In this document: in pieces, positions 35,800 to 46,695 of the stretch
Layout: the number at the start of each line of letters is the position of its first letter
How positions within the stretch are numbered: position 1 is the stretch's first letter
Program-made: the position numbers and the translations under genes
DNA from: Atrina japonica
Lineage: Eukaryota; Mollusca; Bivalvia; Pterioida; Pinnidae
Reading direction: 5' to 3'
DNA: 64,000 bases
Assembly (NCBI GenBank): GCA_030159075.1
Contig: BROG01000298.1
Span: 644,001 to 708,000, forward strand
The notes under the pieces: generated by a model
Databases searched by the model: none
Told to the model about the DNA's origin: nothing
The model's input: only the letters and a program-made list of their open reading frames with translations

Positions 35800-36480
35800 T
35801 CAAGATTCTTTATTTCTCTTTAGGTTGACAATTCAACATTGAGAACATATTATAAACATTTTAACATAATCAAAATGGTACACGTGAGTGAACATTGTAA
35901 ATAACAGAATATATATACACATACATATACATATATACACTTGGTACCACAGTTGGACTAGGAGGGTTGACACTCTTGTTTATAACATTAATGAATTGCT
36001 GTAATTTGTTTAGTGTGCGGAGATTGTTCGTTGAAAATAACTCTTGAAACTTAATAATATTAGGTCTAGTATGGCATAAAGGATTACCATGATTTTTAAA
36101 AATAAATTTAACTCCCCTTCTATTTCATCAGATATGGAGGAGACACCATTTACATCATTAAGTCTTAGAAAATCTTCAAGGTCATTTAAATATATTGCAA
36201 ACAAAAAAGGTGATAAATTTTCTCCTTGTCACACTCCAATTTTACATGGGGAAAAATCAGAAGAACCGTTATTTAATGATATTCTAGACTTACTACCATA
36301 TATTACATGTAAAAAAATCACATTGAAACATTTTCCTGTAATATTATACCTAAATAATTTTTGCCCACAATTACAGTTCTCCAAACTTTATCAAATGCAG
36401 CTCTAAAGTCTATAAAGGCACAAAAAAAAGTTTCTTTTTCAATAAAAATGATAGTTCTACAATACTATATTGTTAACTAC
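35800..36480 (-). pseudogene. LINE reverse-transcriptase fragment and 3' end
   Basis: On the minus strand: AFDKVWR-like text near 36,400, then GENLSPFLFAIYLNDLEDFL (about 36,235-36,165), the conserved RT block before the FADD box, then a degraded remainder and a tail ending CAAGAATCTTGAATCTTGAC. A different family from LINE copies A and B. Confidence 0.7.
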
Positions 36481-36943
36481 AATACTAATATAATGTTGGT
36501 TTCACCATAACAAATTAAATGTCTGCATTGTAAGAATAATTAAACTAATTTACCACCATACAACATAACATGTGATGGGTCATTAATTTGAATCTGTCCT
36601 GTTTTTATAAATTGTACAATTTCACATAACAAATCATAAATGTCTGCATAATCCATTAAACAATATTATTCTTACATAAAATTGATTTTTTAATAGTAAA
36701 TAATATTACCCATACAACAACTTAACAATGTGATGGGTTATCTATAATTTTTGAACTAATCAGGATCTTTGTCATTTACCTTTGTTTTTATAAATTTCTT
36801 TGGATTTGACAATATTTCCAAGCAACCATGCTTCTTTATACAAAAATGTTCTTAATACCAGTAATTGAAAAATTAAATTAAATAGCTTAGGTTATGTAAG
36901 TCAAATATAAAGGTAACATTTAATTATGTCAAAACCTATCTAT

Positions 36944-37242
36944 AGAAGAGGTGTTTTTTGTTTTTTGTTTTCTTTTTTTTTCCTTTTTCTTTTTCTGGTT
37001 ACAATATTTTTTTGTTGTTTTTTGTTTTTTTTTATTCATTTTTTGTGTTTGTATTTCAATATTTCATCAACACCTGAAGCTTTTGTTTTTTTTCTTTGTG
37101 TTTTTTTTTTTTTGTTTCTTGGTGTGTTTTTTTTTTGTTTTTATTTATTATTTTTTAAAATGTTTTTTTATTTTTTTTTCTTTTGTTTCACAGTTTTTTT
37201 TTTGTTTGTTGTTTTTTTGTTTTTTGTGTTTGTTGTTTTGTT

Positions 37243-37273
<31 letters not shown>

Positions 37274-37582
37274 TGTCTTTTTGTTTTTTCTTTAATTTTG
37301 GTTGTCCTGTTCTTTTGTTTTTTTTATTTGTTTTTTTTTTTTTTTGCCTTAATATTTCTTTTTTTTTTGGGGTTTGGTGGTTTTTTTGTTGTTTTTTTTT
37401 TTTTTTTTTTTGTTTGGTGTTTTGTTGTCTTATCTCATTAATTGTTTATCATTTAAAAATATTTTTTATTGCTTTTTTTTTTTTTTTTTTTTGTTTGTTT
37501 TTTTTTTTTGTTTTGTTTTTTCGTTATCATTTTTTTTTTTTTTTTTTTTTTTTTTCGTATTTGTTTTTTTTAAATGGAAATT

Positions 37583-37617
<35 letters not shown>

Positions 37618-39032
37618 TGATCTTGTTTCTTTTTTGTTTGTGGTGTTTATTTTTTTTTTTGTTATATTTTTTTTTTTGTTTTTGCTTATCACTTTCTTGA
37701 TTTTTTTTTTTTTTTTGGTATTTAAATTTTTGAAATATTATTTTTTTTTTTTTCTTGTCTTTTTTTTTGTTTTTTTTTATCATAAAATTTTTTTTGTTTT
37801 TTTTTATCTTTCTTTGTTTTATATTAGCATTACTTTTTTTTTTTTTGTTTTTTCTTTTTGGTTTGGTTTTTGCGTTTTTTTTTTTTTTTTTTTCTTTCTT
37901 GTTTTTTTTACTTAAAATTTTATTATCCTTTTTGTAATATTTGTTTTTTTTTTTTTTGTTTTATTTTTTTCTTTTTTTTTTTTATTTTTTTTTGTTATTT
38001 TTTTTTGATTTTTTTTGTTATCTTTTGTTTTTTTTTTTGTTTTTTTTCAATATTCTTTTTTTTCTTTGGATTAGACTTACTTTTTTTTTTTTTTTTTTGT
38101 AAGATTTCTTATTTTTTCTCATTTTTGCTCTTTGTGTTTTTCTTTGTGTTTTTTTGTGTGTTTTTGATAGCTGTTCTTGTTCTTTTTTTTGCTGGCTTTT
38201 TTTTTTTTACTTATTCATATGGTTTTTGCTTTTGATCTAAAACTTCTTTCTTTTAATTTTTTTTTTTGTTTTTGTTTTTTTTTGGCTTTATACCTTTTCT
38301 TTTCTTTGTCTTTTTTTTTTTGTTTGTTTTTTGTTTTGTTTTTTTTTGTTTTTTTTTTTGTCTGCTCTTTGTTTTGTTGTTTTTTTTGTCTTTTTTGTTA
38401 AGGATTTGGTGGTGTTTTTTTTTGTTTTGGTTCTTTTGTTGTTTAAATGTTCTAAATTGTATTTTGTGGGTTTTTTGTGTGTGTTTTGTTTTTTTTTTTC
38501 TCGTATTTTTGTTGTTTTTCATCTATTATTTTTTTTTTTTGTTTTTTTTTCTTATTTTTGGTTTTATGGCGACCTTCTTTTTTGCTTTTTGTTTAAAAAA
38601 TAGCTTTGTTTCGAAATTTCTGACGCATCCATATCATTTAGACATATTTTCTTTTAGACATCTTTTTTTTTTTTTTTGTGTTTTTTTTTTAATTCTAGGT
38701 TTTTTTTAGTTTTTTTTATTTTTGTATTTTTAGTCCCCTATATCTTCCAAATAGTCATGAAGAAGGTTTTTTTGTTTTTTGTTTTTTTTTTTATTTTTTA
38801 TTTATTTTTTTTTTGTGTTTTTTTTGTTCAAGTTTTTTTTCGACTAATAATTTTCTTTTTATGTCCGTGTTTTTTTTTTTTATATTTTGTTCTTTTTTTT
38901 TATTTTTCTTTGTTTTTTGGTTTTTTATTAATGTCATTAAACTACAGAGGTGTTTTTTCAATTATCGATTTTGCTTGCTTTTTTTTTTTTGGTTTTTGTT
39001 TTTGTTTTTTTTTTTGTTTTTTTTTTTTTTAT
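36944..39032. repeat. 2.1-kb T/G-rich low-complexity tract
   Basis: Almost only T with scattered G and few C or A on the plus strand, with T-runs up to about 30. Edges are sharp: ordinary AT-rich DNA resumes at GTGTGATTTGTCCGACGG (39,038). All long Phe-rich and Lys-rich frames across it are artefacts. Could be a true strand-asymmetric tract or a consensus error from homopolymer-prone reads. Confidence 0.85.
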
Positions 39033-39039
39033 TGTTCGT

Positions 39040-40310
39040 GTGATTTGTCCGACGGTAATTACACAATGACCTTGTACTGTGGACCGTACCTAATTATACA
39101 GATTGATTACCTAGTATATCTAAAGACTAAACATCCACACCTAATAATCACTATCCATATGTTCTGTCCTATATATACAGTTATCAAAAGATTAAACATC
39201 ATTGATGTTATTTTAATTCCATGCAGGCTTCTGTATCAATCCCTCAATGATTTTACTTTAAAAATTTAGCTGAGAAATATCGAAAAAAAGCGAGATCGTG
39301 GTGGGTCTTCTATGACGTCCGCACTCCAATACTATACAGTGTTCTACATGTATCTTAAATTTGTGATGATTTCAATACAAAACGATGTTTTATTTCATTT
39401 ACATAATAATTTATACAAAGATAATAATATCTTCTTGTAACACATTGAATTGGATTTAATAAAATGTCAGTAATGACAGTAAACACATTTATATAACCTC
39501 AATAATCTTTTTTTTTTTGTTAAAAGCAGATTTGATTTTTTCTTTATCAAATCTCTTTTTTTTTTAGTGAACTAATCAGTCATCATTTGTTGGTTTATAT
39601 CTTATCAATTAATGAAAAATGGTACAATATGAAGATAAAAACCTTCAAATAAATATTTGGGTATGCAAATATTTTGGCAATAAATGTTCAAATCTCAAAA
39701 AAAAAATAAAAAATAAAAATAAATAAATAAATCAAGCCTTTGACTTTAAAAAGTATCATACTTCCAAATATTTAAGCAATCAAACTGAGATTATTATTTC
39801 TTCAGGTATGTCTAGTTATTTATTTTCTGCATTCCAAATCCAACTGTTTATATTAGAAAATATTTCAAAATTTAGTATATTTTAAAATTTGTTATAAAAA
39901 ATTAAGAAATACTAAATTTTAAACATTCTTATTATAACACAATGACCATAACATCATTTTGAGTCTCCCAAGCTGTGTGTACATGTATATATTACATGTA
40001 TTAAAACTTCAAAATAAAGTCGATTATCTATTCCTTATGAATTTCAAAGTCGACTAGAAAAATTAAAAAGAAATGTGATATATAATTATCATCAATATTA
40101 TTGACAATAATCCCTTTTAGATGCATAAAATGGCAGAGTATTGAAGTTTGAAATTACAATTTATTCTTGTTATTTTCTGAAGGGGGACACCCCCTCCATT
40201 ACCCTCCCCGTTTTACTTATTTTGACACAACTGGTACACACATATATATCAGAATGACAAAGCATTCGTAAAAAGTTCGACCGTTGTACGCATTTTCTAC
40301 CCCAGACAAA
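39040..40310. other. AT-rich stretch, nothing recognised
   Basis: Right part of the hAT-like element. No frame, repeat family or RNA gene that I can support. Confidence 0.45.
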
Positions 40311-40843
40311 TTTCCTAATGTTGACAGGTATGTACTACAGTTTTTATGTCGAAATAAAAGTAAAAATGGTGTGCTTCGGTAATTAAGGTCTGTTTCGGTA
40401 AATCGTCCGACCCGTTTTCACTTTGTTGTTCTCCCAATCATCAATAATTTCATACGACACATTTCGTTTTCGGTGTTATATTTATTCCGTTTTGCACAAA
40501 CGAAATCATTTTAAATGATAAAAAAACATTTTGTTCCAAATTTCCGTCGTCCCACCTAAACTTATATAATAGGATATCATCGCTCTTATCAAAATCAAAA
40601 GCAATCGACGTAATGATTGCTCCCATCATTTCGACTAATGTCTCCCACTTATCGTTATTTCAAAAATACGAAATCGAGCGGTATTATACCTTAATTGCAT
40701 TAAAAAAATTTAGATGCTGATTATTTATGAAAACAAATAACACCAACATCACTTTCATATTGAGAAATTTAATAGCGTTTTTGTCCTCAAATAAAATTAC
40801 TACGTCATTACTTCCGCGTTCAATGAAACTAACAGCTCCTTCC

Positions 40844-40904
40844 ATATACTACTTCCTAACTTAATTTGAAATATATTCGCCGCCGCCTCCTGGCGGCGAA
40901 TAAT
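40844..40904 (-). repeat. Right copy of the ~60-bp inverted repeat (putative DIRS ITR)
   Basis: ATATACTACTTCCTAACTTA, ATTTGAAATATATTCGCC, then GCCGCCTCCTGGCGGCGAAT, AAT: the reverse complement of 15,169-15,226 with one extra triplet (GCC on the plus strand). Confidence 0.85.
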
Positions 40905-41156
40905 GACAACTCTCCCACTTGATAAGATTTTACTGTGTGTAATGGAGGAGGAAATTTGAAAACTACGCGGTAAATTCATTGGTGGGTCCATAATAACTTT
41001 ATCATACTTGCCAGCATTTGAAAATTTTCATGGGAGAGACAACGCGCGACAAAAATTTACAGTGGTTAGCCAGACCGCACGCGACCAGTGTTCAAAGGTT
41101 CTTTTTTCACTAAAGTGTCTATTTCTCACGGTGTATTATGAAGTATTTTTTGTTTT

Positions 41157-41246
41157 ATCATGTTCCCACTTTTTGATTTACCAGGGGTTTTACCAAAATG
41201 TGGGAACATGATAAACCCCTGGTAAATCAAAAAGTGGGAACATGAT
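41157..41246. repeat. Perfect 34-bp inverted repeat (hairpin)
   Basis: The arm 41,157-41,190 (ATCATGTTCCCACTTTTTGA... GGGGTTT) is exactly complementary to 41,213-41,246, with a 22-nt loop. The loop itself holds a third partial copy (GTGGGAACATGAT). Confidence 0.95.
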
Positions 41247-41542
41247 AGTTTTAATTTATGACTTTATAAATATGAAAATTAAAATACGTCAGTTAGTTGT
41301 TTTCATTCAGTATGTAAACTAATCTATGAATCTCAATTGTCAATTTTATTTTATTATTAACCTATTATATACATGAATCTTTCTTTTGTTCATTTTTTTT
41401 AGAAAAAAAAAGAAATATTATATTTACATGTATAACTTGTATGCTATTTAAGGGGAAATCACAGAATATTCTTTGTTGTCAAGCATTTTCAATGGAATCA
41501 ATGAATTTACTGTGAATTCATTTTTGTTTTTGTTAGTTTTAC

Positions 41543-41562
41543 CAGCGATATATAAAGCTAAC
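41543..41562 (+). repeat. Solitary TIR end of the CAGCGATATATAAAG family
   Basis: CAGCGATATATAAAGCTAAC matches the first 19 bp of the TIR at 15,424. I found no right end or 7-bp duplication near it, so it is a truncated copy or an element whose other end is outside the window. Confidence 0.6.
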
Positions 41563-41789
41563 AAATTTTCAAAGTATATTTAGAGATAATTTAAAATTAA
41601 ATTTCGGACAGGCTACGTCAGAAACACGCAACTTGACAGAACAAATTTATATGACAGGGAAATGTAAGTGATAATAATGTTGATATGAAAGCCGGGATCA
41701 GGTCCAATGCGCTGTGTTGCACTTGTCCTTTACAAGACAAAAAATCAATATGCAGCAATAGACCCAGTTAACACAAAACATTTTCGTGT

Positions 41790-42365
41790 GTATGTATTTA
41801 AAATGTTTTAAAGACATTTTAGTTTGTTAGAAAAATTGACTGTTTACAAGTACTGAGACGTTTTAATGGCGTTTTCAAAGCATTTCTATAGGATATTGTG
41901 AAAAAAAACATTTCTATGACGAAATAATGAAAATGTTTTTGAAATGTTTTAAAAACATTTTAGTTTGAAAGAAAAAATAGGATGTTTACAAGCACTTTTT
42001 GTGACGTTTTAATAACGTTTTCAAAACATTTCTATATTATATTGTGAAAAAACATTTCTACGGCGAAATAATGAAAAATTTTCTGAAATGTTTTAAAAAC
42101 ATTTTATAGTTTGATAGAAAATTTGACTATTTACAAGTATTTTTGGGATGTTTTAATAACGTTTTTAAAACATTTCTATGACGAAATAATGAAAATGTTT
42201 CTGGAATGTTTTAAAAATATTTTAGTTTGATAGTACTTGTATTCAAGTACTTTTTGGGACGCTTTAATAACGTTTTCAAAACATTTCTAAAGAATTTTCT
42301 GCAATAACATGAATTCTATGACGAAATACTGAAAATGCTTCAAAAATGTTTTTGAAACATATCAG
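41790..42365. repeat. Tandem repeat, ~145 bp x about 4
   Basis: Units contain TGTTTTAAAAACATTTTAGT, TTTACAAGTACTTTTTGG, ACGTTTTAATAACGTTTTCA, AAACATTTCTATGACGAAAT in this order. The phrases AAAACATT/AATGTTTT and AACGTTTT/AAAACGTT make each unit rich in self-complementary words. Confidence 0.8.
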
Positions 42366-42699
42366 TATATTAGTGCACATACTAGACATTTCATAATGTT
42401 TGTCATTATATGATGGAATTGATGGTAATTTTACGTATATTCCAAAAAGTTAGTTTTAAATCTGGATATGAAATATACATAGATCTTGGAGTAAGCAGTA
42501 TAGGGATGTTGTATAACAAATTTAAAAGGTCGGTTTTTGTGTGCAGAGATAGAGATAAGAGAGTAAATCGTTTACCTAATAATTAGGTCAGTGTCTCTAA
42601 CTGCAGGATACTGGCCACTTACACCATAGTAACAAGAACTTGAATGGTCAAAAATTTATAAACATTACAGTTGCCTCCGCTCATTTTAAGTATGGATCA

Positions 42700-42966
42700 A
42701 AAAGGTCTTACGGCCATAGAGCAATGGGGTTCTTTAACTCATCAAACCCTGAAAAAACAATGGACTCTTCTGTAAATCAATAATTAAGGACATCCCACAT
42801 TTGTTTTTAGGGGTTAATGAGTTAACGTGCCGACATTTACTGTGACACGGGACCTCGGTTTTTACTGTCTCATCCGAAGGACAGGAAACCAACCTGCCGC
42901 CGGCTGGACTCGAACTCACGACCAAGAGTCGAGCGATCTACCCACAGAGCCAGACCGGCCCTGGAA
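42700..42966 (-). repeat. tRNA-derived SINE with conserved central domain, interrupted
   Basis: Minus-strand head GCCGGTCTGGCTCTGTGGGT, AGATCGC (box A) and GAGTTCGAGTCC (box B), then the central part AAAACCGAGGTCCCGTGTCA, CAGTAAATGTCGGCACG, shared with the SINE at 43,717. The domain is cut by the 84-bp insertion at 42,738-42,821 and resumes as AAGAACCCC. Confidence 0.8.
42738..42821. mobile_element. 84-bp MITE with TTAA target duplication
   Basis: Ends CTCATCAAACCCTGAAAAA and, inverted, CTCATTAACCCCTAAAAA. Flanked by TTAA at 42,734-42,737 and 42,822-42,825. The uninterrupted sister SINE at 43,717 has a single TTAA in CACGTTAAAGAACCC at this spot. TTAA specificity suggests a piggyBac-like or Kolobok-like mobiliser. 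Confidence 0.85.
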
Positions 42967-42969
42967 ACA

Positions 42970-43690
42970 TGGTAAGATACAAAGTAAAAGGAATTCTTAC
43001 GTTTACTTTAGTTTTCTTACTTTCATTTCACCATTACCACCACTATTTCTCATCATCTGTTCATCACCTGATTGTCATAATATTTTAACAATCATAAATC
43101 ACCAGCAGGATTGATAATGTTCTGCTCAAATTCATACATCGTTTGCTTTTGGTATTGAAATTAAATCTTAACAAACATACTCTTTCAGGTTCTTGCAAAA
43201 CATGAAATCTGATCGGGATCGGGATACGATAAAAGACCTATTGTTACAGTTCTATTTTTATCTTGGGAAAACACCATTTATCTGAAACCGAGACTGAGTA
43301 CGTGGCTTTGCAATAACATTCATAGAAGTTGTTTGGTACGTATTTCTATTTTAAGAAACCTAGTACTTATACGAATATTTCACTGAATGTGTTACATCCC
43401 TAAATAGATAATATTTTGCACTAAACTGCACTGAGTTTGGGGAATCCCATCAATGCAATGCCAGACTCGTGTCTTGCACTCTGATTGTTTATCATGATAA
43501 TGAACTGTGATTAACTAATGAATGATCGACACCTAAATTAATCATCTGTATTAATAGAATTGACAAATAAGCAAGCTTATCAATTAAATGTTTAGGTGTG
43601 CATTTTGGTAAATATAAAATCAATAATTAGATAGATGATATGATTTTCAAATGTCCCATGATGTGGAACCATAATACAGGTACATTATAC
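42970..43690. other. Intergenic, nothing recognised
   Basis: AT-rich, no convincing frame, repeat or RNA gene. Confidence 0.4.
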
Positions 43691-43714
43691 GGAAGCCATT
43701 TATATATATATAGG

Positions 43715-44025
43715 GTGTCCGGGTAGCGCAGTGGTTAGCGCACTCGCTTTTCACCAATGCGACCCGGGTTCGACCCTCGGATTGGGCAGGGAAGTATGTG
43801 AAATGGTTACCAACCCGGATACGCTCCTGTCCTTCGGACTGAGACAGTAAAAACCGAGGTCCCGTGTCACAGTGAGTGTCTGCACGTTAAAGAACCCTCA
43901 CTGCTCAATGGCCATAGGTGTCGAGCATAGGCCAAAATTTGAAGCCTTTCACCGGCATTGGTGACGTCTCCATATGAGTGAAAGATTCTTGAGTGGGACG
44001 TTAAACAACAATAAACAAACAAACA

Positions 44026-44033
<8 letters not shown>
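43715..44033 (+). repeat. tRNA-derived SINE with conserved central domain
   Basis: Head GGTGTCCGGGTAGCGCAGTG, GTTAGCGCACTCGC (box A) and GGGTTCGACCC (box B). The central domain has ACCGAGGTCCCGTGTCACAG and CACGTTAAAGAACCC, as in deeply conserved animal SINE domains found in molluscs. Tail GGGACGTTAAACAACAAT followed by (CAAA)n. The head is too divergent past box B and is fused to a body, so it is not a tRNA gene. Confidence 0.88.

Positions 44034-44109
<76 letters not shown>
44029..44109. repeat. (TA)n microsatellite at a SINE tail
   Basis: About 40 TA units directly after the (CAAA)n tail. Confidence 0.95.
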
Positions 44110-44111
<2 letters not shown>

Positions 44112-44400
44112 TCCGACCATCTATTTTCTCACACATCAACAATCGTGCATTCTGGTATTTTTTTCCAGATATTCTTCGGTATTTTTGCTATTTCCAGATA
44201 ACTTTTAAACTAGCCAAATTTAACAATCAGTAATGGTTAAAAGTATGCTGATAATCGTAAGTTTTGGTGTGTTTTGTTTACATATAAACTTATTGTGTAA
44301 GAACTCTAAGTGCAAGAAAAATGGTGTCTCGAGGATATATATTTGCCTAAGCTGGCTAAACGTGAATATGAAATAGAATAGAGGCTGTATCCTAGTGCAG

Positions 44401-45363
44401 CAGGGCTCGACGTTAACGGTTGCCCGGTTGCCCGGGGCAAGTAAAAGCTGATCCCGGGCAACAAGATTTCAAGTGTCAGTTGCCCGGTTGGGCAAGTAAA
44501 AAATCTCAAACGGTTAAAAGTAAACACAAGTTCATCGATGTCTTTCAACCCACCAAAAATTAAATCCCTCGACAACCCGTCCAAACGGACAAATGTAACT
44601 TTATTTTTAGCGACTCCAAGCATGTTTACATAATCCGTCATTGCTGTTAACACATGTGCTCAGAGAAGTCCGGGTCAACCTAATTACCTCCTTTTAAAAT
44701 ATTTCATCTCAATAATAGATTTCAAAATTCAGCAGAAAGATTACATAAAAATGAATAGATGTAACTGTAGTAAGTATTACACATCGCTACTACCATTTCC
44801 CGAGTTTAATTATAATATTTAAAGCAGCGAGAACACAGAATGCAGAACACATCTACCACTTACAACCTTGTGTTATTGTGGTGTTTAGAATGACCACTTT
44901 CAATCGCAAAACCGGAAGTGTAGTGGGAATTTGTTTATCTATTAAAGTACTGATTAATTTGCTGTGTTGACCTTTATTATATTATTTTAATATTGTTGAA
45001 CAACAGAACAAAACTTGCAGAGTAAATAAAGCAAACATGAAAAGGTGGAATGCTTTATATAATCACTGACCTACTTCCCTATTTAAAACAGACTGATCTG
45101 AGGGAGTGGGCATGCGTACTGCAAGAAAGTTAATTTTAGAATCACGTCGTCTGTCAAACGTCAGTTGGATTAACTAGATCTAGAAGCACTCAACATGTCA
45201 TTGCTAAACTTTGGATTCAGCACAAAAAGTAAACTTCTCTAGACCTATTTTACAGAATTCAGCTATATTTTGCGGGCAAGTAGATTTTCATGGCGGGCAA
45301 CCAAAATTTCATAAGCACTTGCCCGGCTGGGCAAGTTGTTAAAAAAGTTAACGTCAAGGCCTG
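44401..45363. mobile_element. hAT-like non-autonomous element, 0.96 kb
   Basis: Left end CAGGGCTCGACGTTAACGG, right end inverted CAGGCCTTGACGTTAACTT. Subterminal TTGCCCGG/GGGCAAGT words repeat at both ends. CAGGG...-type ends are characteristic of hAT. GTGCAG lies at both edges, compatible with an eroded 8-bp TSD. No transposase. Confidence 0.75.
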
Positions 45364-46500
45364 TGCAGTCCACCCTTAAACTTTTCTGGTTGTACTTGAT
45401 TACCGACATGAAATGTAAATACCTGTGTGATAGTTTTATATAGAACTCTAACTGACTTTCCAAAATTCTTGTCGATTCAGTTCAATAAAATGTTTTGTGA
45501 TCTGTTCACACTTGGTGGGGAAACAATCCTTTTGGCATTTTAGTATAGACCTCATCTAGGTCAATATTGTTCAACATGTGTCATCAATGAAGGGGAGCAT
45601 TTTGCAATGACGTCTGGTGATGTCTATGTTAATCTGGACAACATCTGTGCTAAAATGCTGTAGGGTTTGCTAATCCAGAAAAGTATCAGGGTGGAGAGTA
45701 CTACAGTTCTGAAGTAACACAGAATCTAGTTGATGATGTGAAGGGTGTCTACTGTGGGAGGAAACTGAAGCACTCATGTGTCCATTCTGAGGTTCAAACC
45801 GACAAACCCAGATTGCATTGGTTTCCAGTACAACATGAACAATGTACATAGATACTGTAGTCCAATAGTTAAATGTTGACCAATGGCTAATATAATTTTT
45901 ATATATCATACTTTTATAATGTCTATCTACTTGATGTTAAAAAAAAAAAACTGATATTTTGTACTTTTTCTTGTGGGGGTGGGTGGTGGGGGGAGGAGAG
46001 GGATTGGTTATTGTGTTTTTCCATTCATTTTCAATTAGGATCATCTGTGTACTGGGCTCCCAGAAATTTACTAATAAATGACTATATGTTTGTGACTGTT
46101 GCTGTCCATGTCAATTTTTGCCTTGTAATCATTGTATATATGCACAATGTCCTTATCAGTCCAAAACTTAAGTATTAAGTGTATTCAACTTATTGATAGA
46201 TTTAACTGTTCTTGTAAAGAGTTTCAAATATTTCCTGTCTTAATTGCAAATGCATTCCTCCTAATAGTTGATTGTGTAGGATCAGATAAATATAGAAGTT
46301 GTTTGACCTAGAACTGAAGTGTTGAGCAGAGTCTGACAAGATACATGTATTAAACAGAGCTACTAAAATGTAACATAGTCTAAATGTACCCTGTCTAGGG
46401 ATCTATACATGTACAAGGGTATAAAGTTTTTGCATCTATGAAATGAAGAGATCTGTATAGAATGGCAAATATTGAATTACATATAGCTTTTTATTTATTT
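45364..46500. other. Region upstream of PRRC1, nothing recognised
   Basis: No frame, repeat family or RNA gene supported. May include a non-coding PRRC1 5' exon, which cannot be placed by eye. Confidence 0.35.
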
Positions 46501-46534
46501 ATGTTTTTTGCTGATGGTCAAAACTTAGTTCATC

Positions 46535-46695
46535 ATCAGTGATAATGACCTCTATGTCCTCTTGTTTGCATATAACCCCTTTGTCCTCATTTGCATATGA
46601 TCCCAATGTCCTTGTGCTTGCATATGGCACCTATGTACTCTTAATTGCATATAATCCGTATGTCCTCTTGTTTGCATATTTGGCACTCTGTACCT
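46535..46695 (+). repeat. ~33-bp degenerate repeat carrying octamer-like TTTGCATAT
   Basis: TATGTCCTCTTGTTTGCATAT-type units, about five copies: (A/T)TGTCCTC...TTGCATAT(A/G). It lies about 0.5 kb upstream of the PRRC1 start codon. The TTTGCAT core resembles POU-factor octamer sites, but function is untested. Confidence 0.55.

Larger units (their letters stand above)
35637..40332. mobile_element. hAT-like TIR element, ~4.7 kb
   Basis: Starts CATACCTGTCAAGTCTACCG and ends TTGACAGGTATG (12-bp TIR). The 8-mer TGTACTAC lies at 35,629-35,636 and 40,331-40,338, overlapping the last TG of the right end, which fits an 8-bp hAT target duplication. The left subterminal part repeats TCTACCGATTT several times. 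Contains a LINE fragment and the T-rich tract; no transposase frame seen. Inserted in the DIRS 3' region. Confidence 0.65.
15169..40904 (+). mobile_element. DIRS-like tyrosine-recombinase retrotransposon, split by nested insertions
   Basis: Remaining pieces are 15,169-15,423, 21,062-21,140, 24,122-27,152, 34,001-35,636 and 40,339-40,904, about 5.3 kb without the 256-bp foldback, a normal DIRS length. Order on the plus strand: gag-like region, reverse transcriptase (SVDLKDAYYS, YIDDS), RNase H (SDSSSRGWG, GVDNTEADFLSR) and tyrosine recombinase (SGQRGQT, KPHST, RKFY). Outer ends 15,169-15,226 and 40,844-40,904 are inverted copies (ATTATTCGCCGCC...), which I infer to be the inverted terminal repeats typical of DIRS. 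Many frameshifts and stops, so it is dead. Family assignment is firm for the coding core. The link from the core to the outer inverted repeat is inference. Confidence 0.75.

Noticed and set aside
36926..39269. Many long Phe-rich (plus) and Lys-rich (minus) open frames
   Set aside because: They come from translating a T/G homopolymer tract; no start context, domain or splice structure.
41521..41570. A third TIR-family excision scar at 41,543
   Set aside because: Only one TIR end is present; there is no palindrome and no 7-bp direct repeat.
43715..43790. Functional tRNA gene
   Set aside because: Boxes A and B are present, but the body continues into a SINE central domain and (CAAA)n tail; a related copy is at 42,700-42,966.
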